64,000 bases of DNA from Alviniconcha marisindica (GCA_018857735.1 JABMCL010000619.1:110001-174000); one strand, 5' to 3'. Positions 1 through 13,036 are shown, counted from the stretch's first letter. Notes: generated from the sequence alone by a model not told the origin. Translations and numbers: made by a program.

Positions 1-364
1 TGGCTGCGTTTCTCTGTCCAGGCACACAACACCAGCATGATTCACAATTTACATGTTATATAAATAATAGGTGACACCAATCTACATAAATAATACGTAA
101 CACCAATCTGTCTGAATAGACATTGGTTAACAACCAAATAATCAGAGGGCACGAAAAAAAGAAAAAAAGAAAAAAAGTTCAACCAAAAGCGTGTGTGGGG
201 GTGGGTGGGGTGGATGCGTGTGTGTGTGTGTGTAGGGGGATGGGTGTCAATCCATTGTATCGTTTGTTATCAGGGACCACTGAGGTTTGAGTGACAAACA
301 GTCAGAGCCAATCTGCTGAAGATGATAAAACACACCAGCTCTTTTGACTCCCACCGCAGTTTAA

Positions 365-365
<1 letters not shown>

Positions 366-412
<47 letters not shown>
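366..412. repeat. (AAT)n microsatellite
   Basis: An uninterrupted trinucleotide tract of about 47 bp. The flanks 1-365 hold no gene or named repeat that I can see, apart from a short (GT)n tract near 220. Confidence 0.95.
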
Positions 413-413
<1 letters not shown>

Positions 414-479
414 GGTACTTAGGGCACCAAAACCCACGGGGCCCTAAGCCTTACACATTTTTGTTAAAAATGTACATAT

Positions 480-1035
480 TTTAAAAGTTTTAAAACACCA
501 ACACACACAAAACCCACACACAAAACCACACACCCCACACACATCAGTAACAAATAAAATATTAATAGAATATATTTTAATATAGTTATAAAATTATATA
601 TATTATATCCCCCCAACCACCCCCCCCACCCCCCCATGCAACCCACACACAAAAAGATTACAAGAAAATGTTTTTTTTTTTAAATTTACACACACACACC
701 ATAGTCACACACACACACACAAAAACCCCCACACACACCACACACACACCACCCCCACACATAGCACCACCCACCCCAAAATCCCACCCCCCCACCCACC
801 CCAAAACATGCCCCACCCCCCCATGCCCATCACACACACTTTAAAACATACCAACACTTTAAAAATTTACCACACAAAAACCACATTCACACAAAAACAA
901 CCCCAAACCCCCACACCCCAAACACACACACCAAAACACCCCACACACACACACACACAACCAACAGGTTAAAAGCATATGGAAAAAAAAACCCCACACA
1001 CCCACACACGCGCACACACACACACACACAAACCT
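480..1035. repeat. C/A-only low-complexity tract with (CA)n runs
   Basis: About 550 bp made almost entirely of A and C on the + strand, mixing (CA)n runs with C-rich and A-rich patches. Open frames here encode only Cys/Val/Gly strings and are repeat shadows, not genes. Confidence 0.9.
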
Positions 1036-2334
1036 TAAAATCCTCTCTCCCCTCATCCAAGCTGTACACCAACCAATAAACAGCAATTTATTTACAACAA
1101 TATTATTATCATCATCAACATTCATGACTAAGTGAGTCAGTCAGTGTACAAGTACAGTGCCTACAAGTGCAGTGGGATACACAGCACATGTGGCAACACC
1201 AGCCAGCAATGCTGGGCAGCAGGGCTGGCACTCCCCACACTCTGACAGTCAATTACCCATTCTATTTCTAAGGACTGGGCCAGAGGTCTATTTCTGGTCG
1301 CTGCTGTGCTAGTCTGCCAGGATGCCAGTGATGCAGGGCAGAATCTCCTACTGGTACAGGTACATGAAATAAGTTCCTCCCTTTTTTTCTTTTTAAGTAT
1401 AACTGACAGTGTGTGTGCTTATCTTTTTTCTCTCTCTGTGTATAGATTTCTCTCTGTTCACTGTGTGCAAGTGTGCGTCTGGCGCTGTTACCACACTATG
1501 TTTTGTGCGGAAACTCTCAGTTTTACTCACTCATTCATGCCCATATGTATTATGCATTGTATACATATAAATGATGCCTGTACTTTTATATTTAGTAATT
1601 TACTCATCAGTAGCCTAGCAAGGACTAGTTGTGAGACAGGTTTTTAACTGAACCTAAACAGAATCCTTGAGAAAAAAAAAAATTAAGTTCAAGTTCTCTC
1701 TCTTTTCTTTCTTTTCTTTGTCTTTCTTAGTTTCTATCTGTTACTTGATTTTTGATCCACCACGATGCCATTCCAGGCCCAGGGAAGCTTTGCTTCAGTT
1801 CAAAATTCAGTGTACAACTTTTTGACCAATTAAATTAACAGTGAGTGGAACTAGACTTCCAATGTCTATTTCCATGGCATCTGTTCATGATGCATTACTA
1901 AATTAATCAACAGAATTAGAAATCTAAATAAATCAAGCAACCCAAACCCAAACCCCCCAACCACGACCAGCCTGGGCCCCCCCCCCCCCCCCCCCCCAAA
2001 AAAAAAGAAAAAAAACCAAAAGGACTAAAAATTTAAAAACCGTCAAAATTTTCCCCATAAAAACACACACCACAACCCCACACCAAAACCCAAAAAAAAA
2101 TTAATTTTTAAAAATTTTTTTTTAATATTTTCTTTTATAATTTTTAATTATATATATATATAAAAATATGAAAATAATATATTTTATATAATATATATAT
2201 ATATATATATAATATAATATATAATTAACTCAGTCACACAACCAATGAATCAATGCAATTTAAACTCAGCTGAACTTGAAGCTTAGCAAAACTTTGTAAT
2301 ATATTATATAATATAAATTATATCAATAAAAAAT
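1036..2334. other. Intergenic stretch, no gene seen
   Basis: AT-rich DNA with an 18-20 bp C homopolymer near 1978-1997, then A-rich sequence and an AT-dinucleotide patch at 2140-2230. The longest frame (113 codons at 1306-1647) has no recognisable domain and a low-complexity composition. Confidence 0.6.
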
Positions 2335-2425
2335 TAAAGCATTTGTAAAACGCAAAATCTTGTCCCTAGAGACTATTCTAACTCTAAGCGCATACACACG
2401 CACACACAGACAAAGGCTCCCGCAC
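2335..2425. repeat. Dispersed repeat fragment (shared with 56440-56510)
   Basis: The segment reading CGCAAAATCTTGTCC, then AGAGACTATT and a GCATACACAC run, recurs with few changes at about 56466-56510 in DNAH6 intron 29, there fused to the tail of a tRNA-derived SINE. It is probably the body of a SINE or short LINE family. In both places the segment runs into a CA/CGCA simple repeat. Confidence 0.6.
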
Positions 2426-2587
2426 ACACAAGCATTCTGACTATACAAACTAAATATACACAGTCTGATCAGCTGGTGACACAGTGGCAACAATCAATCA
2501 AGATTTACATAATTTCATTGCCTTTACTAGGGCAGTGAAGACTGGAGCAGCTCTACACCAAAACAAACCAGCTCGTTGGATGCTATG

Positions 2588-2609
2588 GGGGGGGGGGGGG
2601 GGGGGGGGT
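2588..2609. repeat. Poly-G homopolymer
   Basis: A G run of about 22 bp, followed by G-rich sequence. A similar run lies at 4080-4100. Long G/C homopolymers recur through the window and are places where the assembly may be unreliable. Confidence 0.85.
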
Positions 2610-2959
2610 GGGGGCGCGGGGCTGAATCAAATTTACCCTGTAAAAGTTGTCTCCTCCCTGTGTAATGAATGATTTAGTTCAGTGAGTCAGTCGCACCCAC
2701 TCCATCTCCCAGGAGTTCAGAACTCACTGAACGCCCAAAGTGGCAGTGACTCAATCAAAATCAAGGAACCATAACCTGGCCCCAGGTCAACATGCCTTGG
2801 TTGTGAACTCCCTTTCCTCACTCTCCATCAGCTAAAGGGGCAAATCACTGCTACTGCTGTGTGGTGTGTACTGCTATTACAGTATTAGGGCTGTATGTTG
2901 ATCGTGTTATAAAAATCGTTGACTTTGAGGCATCTCTCTTTCTCTGTCTCTGTCTCTCA

Positions 2960-2988
2960 TACAGTCATAGTCACAGTCACAGTCACAG

Positions 2989-3035
<47 letters not shown>

Positions 3036-3130
3036 AATGCATGCATGCACACATATATGCACAATGCACACACATATGCACGCACGCATGCACACACACA
3101 CGCACACACAACAAAGCATGCCAAAAGTCA
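2960..3130. repeat. (CA)n with degenerate CA/CG flank
   Basis: A pure (CA)n core at about 2991-3033, preceded by CAGTCA hexamers and followed by CATGCA/CGCA-rich imperfect repeat. Confidence 0.9.
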
Positions 3131-3329
3131 AAACTGTCACTAGTGTCAGTCAGAATCAGATTGTTCAAAAAACATGTATACATACACATATATATGTATG
3201 TATGTGGTTCTGATACAGGGCTGCTCAGCTGAGTCTATACATAAAAAAAATATTCATTTAAAATCAGTCTGATACTGTGATAGCAGTACTTGCAGACTTT
3301 GCGTATATAGGGAGACAGGCAAGCAGACT

Positions 3330-3475
3330 GAGACTGAGACTATGAGAGAGAAAGAGAGAGGGAGAGACAAGACAGACAGACAGAGAGAGAGGGAGACAGA
3401 GACTGAGAGAGACAGATACAGACAGACACTGAGACAGAGAGAGAGAGACACACACACAGAGACTGAGACAGAAAA
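3330..3475. repeat. GA-rich imperfect repeat
   Basis: About 145 bp of GAGA and GACA motifs, purine-rich on the + strand. No gene is apparent between here and 4380; that stretch is ordinary AT-rich DNA with a G homopolymer at 4080-4100. Confidence 0.8.
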
Positions 3476-4383
3476 CTGAGAAGCAACAAGAACAAGTTTT
3501 TGACCAGAGTTTGTTTCAGGCATGATATTGATAGCTCACAGTTTCACTTTCCATGCTAACCAAATTTGAAGTCTGTAATAAAAGAAGACAAAAGAAAAAA
3601 TCTGACAAATCAACAAACAATGTTTTACTCATACAGGACCTACCACAGTATTTCTGTCCACAAGTTCAGTAGTAGCTCCTCCTAGTCCTACTGTTTCACT
3701 TTCACTAGTTTCAGCTCAGTTTCCAAGTTTGGATCCAATTCTCTCCAATCCAAGTCCCTCTCTAGCTAGAAACTGTAGAAGTTGAACTAATAGTGAAAGA
3801 CCCTGAGGCCAATACCTCTGTGGATTTCTCTCGCCAGGAAAAGTTCTGCTACATTAAGCACAACTACTTACATGTGCCCAGCAATCAGACCTGAAAGTGA
3901 AACTAGTGAAAGTCAAAAAGGCAGAATATAATTACTACTTACATAACACCTAGGGCCACCCAGCAGTCAAGGAATTAATTCCGCTCCACAGGTGGAAAAA
4001 GCTAGTTTAACACCTGTGCAAACACTCAATGGTTACAGCTTCAGTCTGGGCTGACCTGTTTGGGGTCACTGGCTCAATGGGGGGGGGGGGGGGGGGGGGG
4101 CTGGGAATGGGAGGGGGACAGTGTGACAGTAGGGGAGTAATCACTGTAATGTAAGCCTGGCTGGCAAAGGGCGGGGAGATGGATCAGGCTGACTGACGCC
4201 TGGAAATGGAATGAATCCCTTCTCTAATTCACACCAGTTCGCAAATTTTCACACACTAGATAGCTAGTCTAGCTTTCTAATTCACACTCACAGTTCACAC
4301 TCTAACTTGTCTAACTTTTTAATTCACACTCACCTCCTTTTTTCTTCTAATTCATGCCAACAAATGTTTTTATAATAATAATA

Positions 4384-4427
<44 letters not shown>

Positions 4428-4680
4428 TATATATCATACACAATAAATATAATCTCAAAGTCAGAGAGAGAGAGAGGAGGAAGTTTCTGTGTGTGTGTGT
4501 GTGGGGTGTGTGTGTGTGTGTGTGTTTTGTGTGTTGTGGCATGCGCAGTTTTGGTGTGTGCATGCGTGGAGTGTGAGTGGGTGTGTTGTGCTCTGTCCTG
4601 TGTGTGTGTGTGTGTGGGGGGGGGGGGAGTGCTACATACATTATATATATATATTTATTTTTATATATATATTGAGCCTG
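4384..4680. repeat. Microsatellite cluster (CT)n, (GT)n, poly-G, (TA)n
   Basis: (CT)n at about 4388-4422, (GT)n patches at 4488-4525 and 4598-4616, a G run at 4616-4627 and (TA)n at 4643-4672, all within 300 bp. Confidence 0.9.
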
Positions 4681-5870
4681 TGAAAGGTGCTCGGCGAGGA
4701 CATCCATTTTTTGGTCATAAATGCTTCTTCAGGCTTAAGTTTTCTCTGAACAAACCTAACTTTATCTGAAAGAGTATGCATCAAAGAGATAATAAAGATA
4801 AACTTGACTCCCAAAGTCAGTTTTGAGTTAGTAAAATATGAAAATTTACACCAAGTCCGGGCCGAAAATCGGCAAAGGAAGGGTGGACATTTCGGGTGCA
4901 CCGCTTCAGTTGTCGTTTTGTTTGCATCTTTCTTCTTTAGGCAATTTTCCCTTTGCTGCCTGACAGGACATAGTCAAAGCTTTTTAATGCTTGAGAAAAC
5001 GGCTCATAACTATTGTAAAATCTGAATAATTGAAATAAACTTTGTTTATTTCGATCGAAACGCATTGGGTCTGGTTCCGATGCTGACGAAAACGTTCTCT
5101 GCTACTATTCACTGCGGACTTGTGGGTGGTGAAACAAAGAAGCTGTTGCTAAAATCAGTGTTTAGTCAAAAGCAGTGATAATAAAACTAAAAGCGTTGGA
5201 TTCCGTTCGTAATAAAAATTTAAGTTTAAAATTTCAAGTTTTTTTTTGTCAGTCCGTTACAATCGAAGAATTGCCGATTCCTGGGGATAAACGTCGATTT
5301 TGTGACCGCGGTCTTTTTGCACAAAGCGCGGCCATGTTTACCCCCCTTTCTCTTCAAACATGGTGCCAACAAGGAACGGTGAGTGAATTTTCAATTTGGG
5401 TCAGGTACCTTTTTACAGTTTCGATCGAAATGTGATGTTGCGTCCGACAGATTAAATAGTTACTTTTCATTGATACAACTTATTTTTGCATTTTCATTCT
5501 AATTGTAAGCGAAGTGACCATTATTAAACAGGTTTCGGTCGGCAGTGTGCAAATTCAAAGTGATGTCTTCGTTCGATAGCCCGCTGTTTCTCGGATGACA
5601 CAAGCGGGCCTTAGGTCAGTGTTTCGATCGCGAGTGACCGAATTTTACACAGTAATGTCCACGTTTCGATAAACGAACTAGTTTTCTTAGTGTTTCGACT
5701 GAAAGGGAAAAACTTATACATTCAAGTGTTTACTTCGTAATGGCGAAAATACCCGTGTTTACAAGGGCACACGTTTCGGAGTTGATTTGCCGCTGTCGGA
5801 CAGCTTTTTTCATTTGTTCAGTCGATCGGAACAGCATGATGCCATGACAAAAATTCTTACTCCTCAGTAC
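4681..5870. other. CpG-bearing block with TTTCGATCGAAA motifs
   Basis: This block looks clearly richer in CpG than its AT-rich flanks (judged by eye). It repeats TTTCGATCGAAA-like palindromes and half-sites at about 5050, 5418, 5570, 5618, 5658, 5690 and 5770. No long frame or domain is visible; the best frames (86 codons at 5175-5435 on +, 86 codons at 4641-4901 on -) resemble nothing I know. It could be a CpG-rich regulatory region, the promoter or first exon of an unseen gene, or an old transposon. Confidence 0.35.
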
Positions 5871-6079
5871 ATTTCTGCAACTCTACAGGTTTATTATTGC
5901 TGTCTGTGATGTGAATAAGAGTTTAAAAAGGCATAGCCGTAAATTATCTATTTATACCAATTTATACAAATGTAAAAACACACAACAACAAAAAAAAGAA
6001 GAAGAAAGAAAAAGAAAAGAAGCATTACCATGACATTAACATTGTGATTAGGGAGATTTTTTTTAAATATTTTATCTTC

Positions 6080-6135
6080 CCAGGCCTTCCCATTTCCCTG
6101 GGATGAATAAAGATATTGTTATTGTTGTTTTGATT
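6080..6135 (+). mobile_element. LINE 3' tail (CR1/L2-like), 5'-truncated
   Basis: A short segment ends in GGGATGAATAAAGATA followed by (TTGTTA)n-like repeats. This is the usual 3' end of non-LTR elements that terminate in a short tandem repeat instead of poly-A. No coding part remains. Confidence 0.5.
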
Positions 6136-6497
6136 CTATTTCTAGCAGGACAGATGCATTCTAAGGTGTGCTGAAACTAGTGAAACCCAGAATAGATTTC
6201 TTAACTGATGTAGTTTTATATGTGCATTGCAGTACAAATACAATACAGAGCAGCATATAAAGTAGAATTATTGTGACAATTCACTATAAATATGCAACAT
6301 GAACTATGAAGACAAAAAATTCATACAACCACAAAATACAATACACTGTGGCACAATGTAGGGTGGGGGTGGAAGTTAGTAGGGATGAAAAGACCAAATG
6401 AACAGAAATTTAAAAAAGGAGGGCGTAACCTGGTATATGTGTTATTATGTTTCAACTACAGCACTATATATATATATAATATATATATATATATATT

Positions 6498-6530
<33 letters not shown>

Positions 6531-8105
6531 TATATTGTTAGTAATATTACCTAATGTCTATATAGATATATATATATATTCAGGGGAAAGTCAAAACACA
6601 CACACGTGCGCGTGCAGACACACAAAATTTCCTTATATGCATGTAGGTCTCCAGAGTTGCATACCTATAAATAAGGAGACATATCCTCAAAACAGTTGTT
6701 ATATTGCCTTATTTTGTACACATGCATGTTTCTTTTCAGGCTAAAGAGGTCGATGCTCCAAAAGGGCAAGAGCAAGTGTTTTTCATGAAAAGCAGGGACA
6801 ACATTAGTGGACATGAAGCCAGATTCGTCCTGGGAAGCACTGCAGTACTTAGGAACAGCAGAGAAATAAAGATATGTCTCAATGCTGAAGTGCAACTCAC
6901 TGAAAAAATTTTTTTAAATTTATTAGGTGGGAAGAATTAGTGTTAACATGGAAAATTCTCTATGCTTTGTCATCAGTTTCCAGATTTTGCATTACTGTTT
7001 CTGGTTACTTACAATGTGTTACAGTTGTTATTCCAGGTAGTGAGACTTGAATGCCAAATCAATGTCTTTCGTAATTGAATTTTACCTGCTGTTAACAATA
7101 GGGTATAGGTGAATGTACATTTGTAATTCACATGGTTTTCTGTTTTGTCAATGAAAAAATAATAATGACACCTTGGCTGTACTTTTCTAAGTCACATACT
7201 GACTGTCCAGTGTTACATATTCCATTGTGTCCTCTGATATGCGAGGCATCCGACAGTGCATTACTTTAAATAATGGTTTCGCCTTGTTCAGTATTTACAG
7301 CAATGTGTCAGATGTAGGAAACTAAGTGTTTTTATTAGCTGTGCATATGTTTTACAGGAAAGGAAGTGTTGTGTCCACCATAGAGTTGTTACATCCAACA
7401 GATAAAATGCTGAAAAAGGGCCTTTGACAAAATTACAACTATACAAGCAACTTGTTTAGTGCTGCAGTCATTAAAACCACTACTAAATCAGCTGGTAACA
7501 TTTTGTTGCAGTGTAGGGAAATCAGCACGTTATTTTATAAGCTGTGTATTGTGAGCATGGGAAATGTTATGTCCATCCAATAATCTTACACCCGACAGAT
7601 AAAATGTAAAAAATGCGTTGATGACCTTATTTCATGCGCAGTCATGGAAACAACTATGCTTCATAAATTCTAATAAACACATCCTATTTTTGATTCAGTG
7701 TTGTGTTTCATTTTCATTTTATTAAAAAAATTAAAAGTGGCAGTCTGTCGGATGTAACACAAAGGGCATCAATGTTATGATTTTGAATATGAAATAAAAA
7801 GTGAATTGAGTCAATTTAAGTTTTACTGTCTTGTTATAAACGATGGATGTTTATTTTCCCCACAGATTGATAGCAATCATTAAATTCAAGGGTAAATCAA
7901 AACAAACATTGTTCCTGTGTTGCATCCGACAGATTTTAGTGTCCTCTTTAAATGTCTTTTTCTCAGACTGCTTCATCAAGTTATCTTTTTCAGACCTGAA
8001 ATGTATATAAAAAAGACATCTTTTAAATGGTGTTACTTGCTAAATGACTTTTCTGCTTTTATTTTTCACCCTAATGTCCACCTTCTAAGCAGCACCTTTT
8101 GGCAC
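6136..8105. other. AT-rich intergenic DNA, no gene seen
   Basis: It contains (TA)n patches at 6462-6532 and 6560-6580 and several scattered copies of a CATCCGACAGAT-like motif, which are listed as a finding. The open frames are short and low-complexity. Confidence 0.5.
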
Positions 8106-8108
8106 ATG

Positions 8109-8109
<1 letters not shown>

Positions 8110-8176
<67 letters not shown>
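8110..8176. repeat. (TA)n microsatellite
   Basis: A nearly perfect 66-bp AT/TA tract. The following 1.5 kb (8180-9720) is AT-rich with no gene visible. Confidence 0.95.
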
Positions 8177-8180
<4 letters not shown>

Positions 8181-9143
8181 TCATATAATATCAGGACCAG
8201 GGGACACAGCTCAAATTAACTACATGATAGATTATGTTAATGAGGGTAGGCTATTGTATTGTAATTTGTATTATACTATTAATACTAATAATAGTATAAT
8301 ACCATCACAACTGTGGCTGTGCTATTTTCCCACATAACAGGCTAATTACTATTCTATTACACTAATTACCATAGAGCAATGGTTAATACTGACAACAGAA
8401 TTTGTAAATTTAGTCAAATCAGCTGAAACAACTTATCCTGAGGAGACACTATAGACACAGTGTACAGATGGCCAGCAGGGCATTAAAAATAATCCATGGA
8501 CTAATGGACTAAGCAGCAACCTGAAGCATAATTTGTATGCTCCCAAGGATGACACTGACAATTTGAATTTGTTATCTGAAAGGGCTGACACTCTAACTAA
8601 AGTGTAAGTTTAACACTAACCTGGGGTCACAAATTTATACACAGAAAAAAAAGAAGTGTTTCTCACACCAACCAGACCTGTCTCACTCTGTTTGACACAA
8701 TCACTCCAAGTGAGACAAATCCCATGTGTTCACTAATTAGTACTATTATACTATACATACTTGTATGTATACACACAAATGTCCAGATCTGTATGACAAT
8801 GCATTTTACTTTTACTAGTTTTAGTCAGAACTTAGAGGTGAAAATTTAATTTTAAGCAGTCTCTTTCTTGCTCAGTCTCTGTCTCTCCAAGATCAGGGCG
8901 TTAAGTCTGGTTGTCAGAACATATTTATATATATATATATTATATATCAACTAATCAAGTTTGACAGCTGCCAGACCTACCCAGGTGGGTGACATCAAAC
9001 AAGGTCAGTGGTACAATTTTAATAATTCATTGCCTAAATCAGTTTCCTATGGCATCACTAGTTAAGTAGTTTCCAGCCATTCATTTCTACACATGTGTGG
9101 GACTGACCACATTTTGCAGACTATCAGTTTCAACACACTACAA

Positions 9144-9212
9144 TGTTTGCAACCCCGGACTAACAGTTTCAATGCTCTACAGTGTTTGCAACCCCGGACT
9201 AACAGTTTCAAA
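9144..9212 (+). repeat. 39-bp tandem duplication
   Basis: Two adjacent copies share TGTTTGCAACCCCGGACTAA and the following CAGTTTCAA, spaced 39 bp apart. Confidence 0.75.
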
Positions 9213-9724
9213 CAGCACTAAATGGCTGTAAATACGGTAGTGTAATAGTAAATACGGTAGTGTACATGATAACACTTAACAGTAATGTACACAAATTTGT
9301 ACAATTACAGCATGCTTCAGAAACTGGTGTGCTGCTTGCAGCAAAGGACATTATGTGACTGTGCGACACTGTGACAGTGTGAATGACACAGAGCCAGTGA
9401 CTCACTCTCCCCTTTGGTTAGAACTCACTTGGCAATTTCCTTTTCACAGTGACATTGACATAGTGACATACCCATTACAACTTTCCCACACAAGGCGGCT
9501 GTGAAAAAGAGGGCACACCCCTGGGAATAATGGACAGTCTTAAGAAGCATTATTGGCACTGGTGGGTTTCTTCTCCCTCTTCTGGTTCTTGTCCACATTT
9601 ATGATTTAAAGTTAAACAGCAATGTTAGAAGTAATAGTAAAATGCCTTTAGAAATAGAGGCCTTTATCAATATCTGGCTTGCTTATGAACTGCCAGTGCC
9701 AGTGTAAATAAAACCGCAAAAAGA

Positions 9725-9792
<68 letters not shown>

Positions 9793-9833
9793 TGTGTGTG
9801 TTAATGTTTAAATTCATTCTCTCTCTCTCTCTT

Positions 9834-9868
<35 letters not shown>
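9725..9868. repeat. (TA)n followed by (CT)n
   Basis: A (TA)n tract at 9725-9788 and (CT)n at about 9819-9867, separated by GTGTGT and short unique sequence. Confidence 0.95.
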
Positions 9869-9872
<4 letters not shown>

Positions 9873-10075
9873 AAGTATACACTGTGCACAGCACACTGAC
9901 TCTACAATATATATCAAATCAACCCCCAAAACAAACAAACAAACAAACCCACCAAAAACACAACAAACAATACAACCCCAACATCATCAGACACCATAAC
10001 AATTAACATGCACAATTTATCACACAGGGTTCTGTCACACTGGTGTCACTTACTGACTTAGTGTCACTGTTCTCT

Positions 10076-10135
10076 TCATGGTCTGACAAGCAGTCATGCC
10101 TGCCAGTGTTGGTCACTCTGGACTCTCACTCTAAC
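10076..10135 (+). repeat. Diverged repeat, partner at 11029-11083
   Basis: The segment from CATGGTCTGACAAGC to CTCTCACTCTAA recurs about 950 bp downstream with a small deletion and a few substitutions. These are probably two remnants of one dispersed family or an old local duplication. No gene is seen between 9870 and 11240. Confidence 0.6.
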
Positions 10136-11028
10136 CCAAACTCTGAGTCTGAGCATAACTTTCTGGCACCTCCCTCCAAACTCTGCCAGAATTGGCTACG
10201 CCACTGAAGGGTCACTCTTTATCTCCGTGCAGCTGTCCACCACACTGTCAGCACCCTCGGAAAGGTTTGGCTACTAATAACTAAATAAGACTGTGGAAGC
10301 AACATAGTGTCCAAGCATGCACATGGACTTTAAAAAAAAAAGTGTTCCGTCTCCATTCAAATGATTTTGGTTATTTTTATTTGTGTTGGCCTATGCAATG
10401 TGGGTGGTTGTAAAAGAAATGCCTCATATAACTTGTCTGTTACAAACTTACTGCCATTTGATCACCGACAAAAAACTGCCCCTTAGCTGACAGTTTTCGG
10501 AGATCTACGGTGTAATCAATTATGGCAGTGGCTGGAGGAAGGATGTCGTAAAAACCAGTGCTTGGAGTTGGAGGGTAACTGTCACTTGGTGTCAGAGTTT
10601 TCCTCATGTTTTTGGGGAGAGCTCAGTTTGAATCCACTTCAGCTCTCCATTCTCTTCAAAAGTTGTGGTCTGTAGACACTGTCTTGTGATCTGTCCCTCA
10701 CAATTAATGAAACATTAAAATCGCTCTCATCACTGCCTATCTTAATGCAGGAGACATTCTGGTGGTGACAGTGTAGCGACAGGTATATAATCTTCCTCTT
10801 CCCCCATCTCCATACCCCCTTCTCCCTGTCCCCAATAAGCCATACAGTTTCTGCTGATATTAACTATGATTAAGCACCATGTTTACTTACTCATGGTTTA
10901 GAATCAACACACACTGACACAAGGGCGTTAATTAGCGCTCAAACTACATGCCACAAGTACAGCAACAAAGACACTCTTCTGCATGATTCTGCATGAGCAC
11001 TCTGGGCCTTGTTCTGTTCCTGATTTCT

Positions 11029-11083
11029 CATGGTTTGACAAGCGCTCATGCCTACCAGTGTCACTCTGGAGTCTCACTCTACA
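11029..11083 (+). repeat. Diverged repeat, partner at 10076-10135
   Basis: The second copy reads CATGGTTTGACAAGCGCTCA and continues to CTCTCACTCTAC. Similarity continues weakly for some 100 bp downstream (CTCCGTG and CTGTCAG segments). Confidence 0.6.
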
Positions 11084-11239
11084 TTGTCTAAGCCTACAGC
11101 CGTTGTGGGGCAGCAAGCATTGCATCAACACAAACTGTACTCTGGTCACTACTCATGCTTTACCTCCGTGTCTGTCAGTACAGCGGTTATGTCCTCCATG
11201 GTTAGTATGTTTAGTTCTTTGTAAACACCGCTCACTAAC

Positions 11240-11805
11240 TGTAGTGTTACAACAGTCTGGGCTGCTGATGAAAGAAAACAACAACAAAAAACCAGCAACA
11301 ATATCAACTCTTTTCTGTTAAGTGTTATAAAATAAATGAGAGTAAAATCAAAATAATTGGTTATATAAAATCAGTCACAGAAGGTTTAGCAGTGTAACAA
11401 CAGCCAGGGCAGCCGACTAAAGAAAAACAAACAACAACAACAAAACCAGCAACAAAATCAACTCTTTTCTGTTATAAATTATGAGAGTAAAATCAGAATA
11501 ATTGGTTATAAGATCAGTCACAGAAAGTTTAGTAGTGTAACAACAGCCTGGGCTGATAACAGATGAAAACAAACAGCAACAAAATCAACTCTTTTCTCAG
11601 TGTATAAGAGGAAAATCAAAATAACTGGTTACAAAATCAGTCAGAGAAAGTTTACTGTTTAGCAGTGTAACAACAGCTTGGGCCGTTGACAAAAGAATGA
11701 AAAAACAAAAACAACAGCAACAAAATCAACTCTTTTCTGTTACCAATGAGTACTGAGAGTGAAATCAAAATAATTGGTTATAAAGTCAGTCACAGAAAGC
11801 TTAGT
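11240..11805 (+). repeat. Tandem repeat, about 130-147 bp unit, 4 copies
   Basis: Copies begin with AGTGT(A/T)ACAACAG at about 11243, 11390, 11534 and 11665. Each contains an (AAC)n-like patch, TCAACTCTTTTCTGTT and a TCAGTCACAGAAAG segment. The copies are moderately diverged, so this is an old array and not a recent microsatellite. Confidence 0.8.
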
Positions 11806-12019
11806 ATTAAATTTAAAAACTGGTACTGTGTTAATGTTGGTTTAACTAAAATATTGTTAATGTTACTTGTTAGTAATTGTTACATTGTTAGCACCGACCT
11901 GCCAAAGTGCCATCCATTTTTTTGGATCATCCATGACTACATCAACAGGCACTAAAATTTCCTACTAATTAGTACTAGAAGAAATAAGATCTCTTCAGCC
12001 ACGATCATCATACTTTAAT

Positions 12020-12660
12020 ACTACTTTTATAAGCCGGAAAATGAGACACACCCGGTCTGACCTGTATCATCATACCGCGTCCATGACTGATACCCTAGAG
12101 CTCCGAGTTTACAAACTTCGTGCGATTGCCGATTGGGTACATCACGATAAATAATCAAAATTCCCACAGTATTTTCTACTAATAAATAAAGTGTTACAAT
12201 GTGGTACGGCCAGTCAACACAGGCCGCTGCAGAGAGTAGGTCTGATTCGCTTTTGACAGAGAGACAAGACACGGCAGATTATATCATCGACATCGGTCTG
12301 GCATCACCGCAGACTGCAAACTGTCCGAAAAAGGACAGGTCGGCCGCTGGCAGACGATCGTTCGGCAGTTCGGTTCTTCTCGGGGTGACCTCCACCATCG
12401 AAAACAAAGCAAAACGACTAAGACACTAAACTGATCTCTTAAAACTGAAAGCGCAGACTTACCACTTGATGGAGCACCAACGAAATATATCCTTCTTCAA
12501 GCCGCCAATGCACTTCAGCTAGCGCCCAAGTTGCCCCCGTCTGCTATCACCTTTACTTCCGAGTACTTTCGAAAAGGTGGATCAGACAAGGGTTTGAGAA
12601 TGACGCAAAGTGGGTTTGTTCAGTTTGGCCGGTACGTGAAACACGTGAAATTGCGCAGTT
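12020..12660. other. CpG-bearing block, possible regulatory region
   Basis: CpG dinucleotides are frequent here compared with the DNA to the left, and CpG-bearing sequence continues in patches to 13560, including a NotI-type GCGGCCGC near 13299. Frames of 76-81 codons exist on both strands without recognisable domains. It could be the promoter or 5' exon of a neighbouring gene, but nothing proves it. Confidence 0.3.
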
Positions 12661-12901
12661 CCGTCTTTTTGTCAGTTTAGTGACTCTTCGTTCATTTCGT
12701 TTGTTTCTTTCTTATTTTATTTTCTACAAAAGTGTGTATTCCTCCGTTGTGGTAATTACCAGTAGGCCTAATGGCCCGGTCCCTGCAAAGTCAGTACTAC
12801 CGGCCAAACCAGATCCAGATGCAGAGTTTTTTTTCTTTTCTTTTTTCTTTTCTTCCTTTGTACATCTTCGTCTCCAGCTCACACCGCCTTCCCTCTTGTG
12901 A

Positions 12902-12988
12902 CTCACACTGCCCCCCCCCCCCCCCCCCCCAACCCCCATCCGCCGGCCTCATAAAACTCAGTGAATGTGGCATAGCCTTCCAGTCACT

Positions 12989-13036
<48 letters not shown>
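12902..13036. repeat. Poly-C run and (GA)n microsatellite
   Basis: A C homopolymer of about 20 bp near 12911-12930 and a (GA)n tract at 12992-13036. A (GTT)n-rich patch follows at 13072-13100. Confidence 0.9.

Noticed and set aside
6385..6940. Possible small genes of 78-119 codons
   Set aside because: They are dominated by (TA)n-encoded Ile/Tyr runs or lack any recognisable motif.
12027..12429. Small genes of 76-81 codons on both strands in the CpG block
   Set aside because: There is no recognisable domain, no splice or start support, and the two frames overlap on opposite strands.
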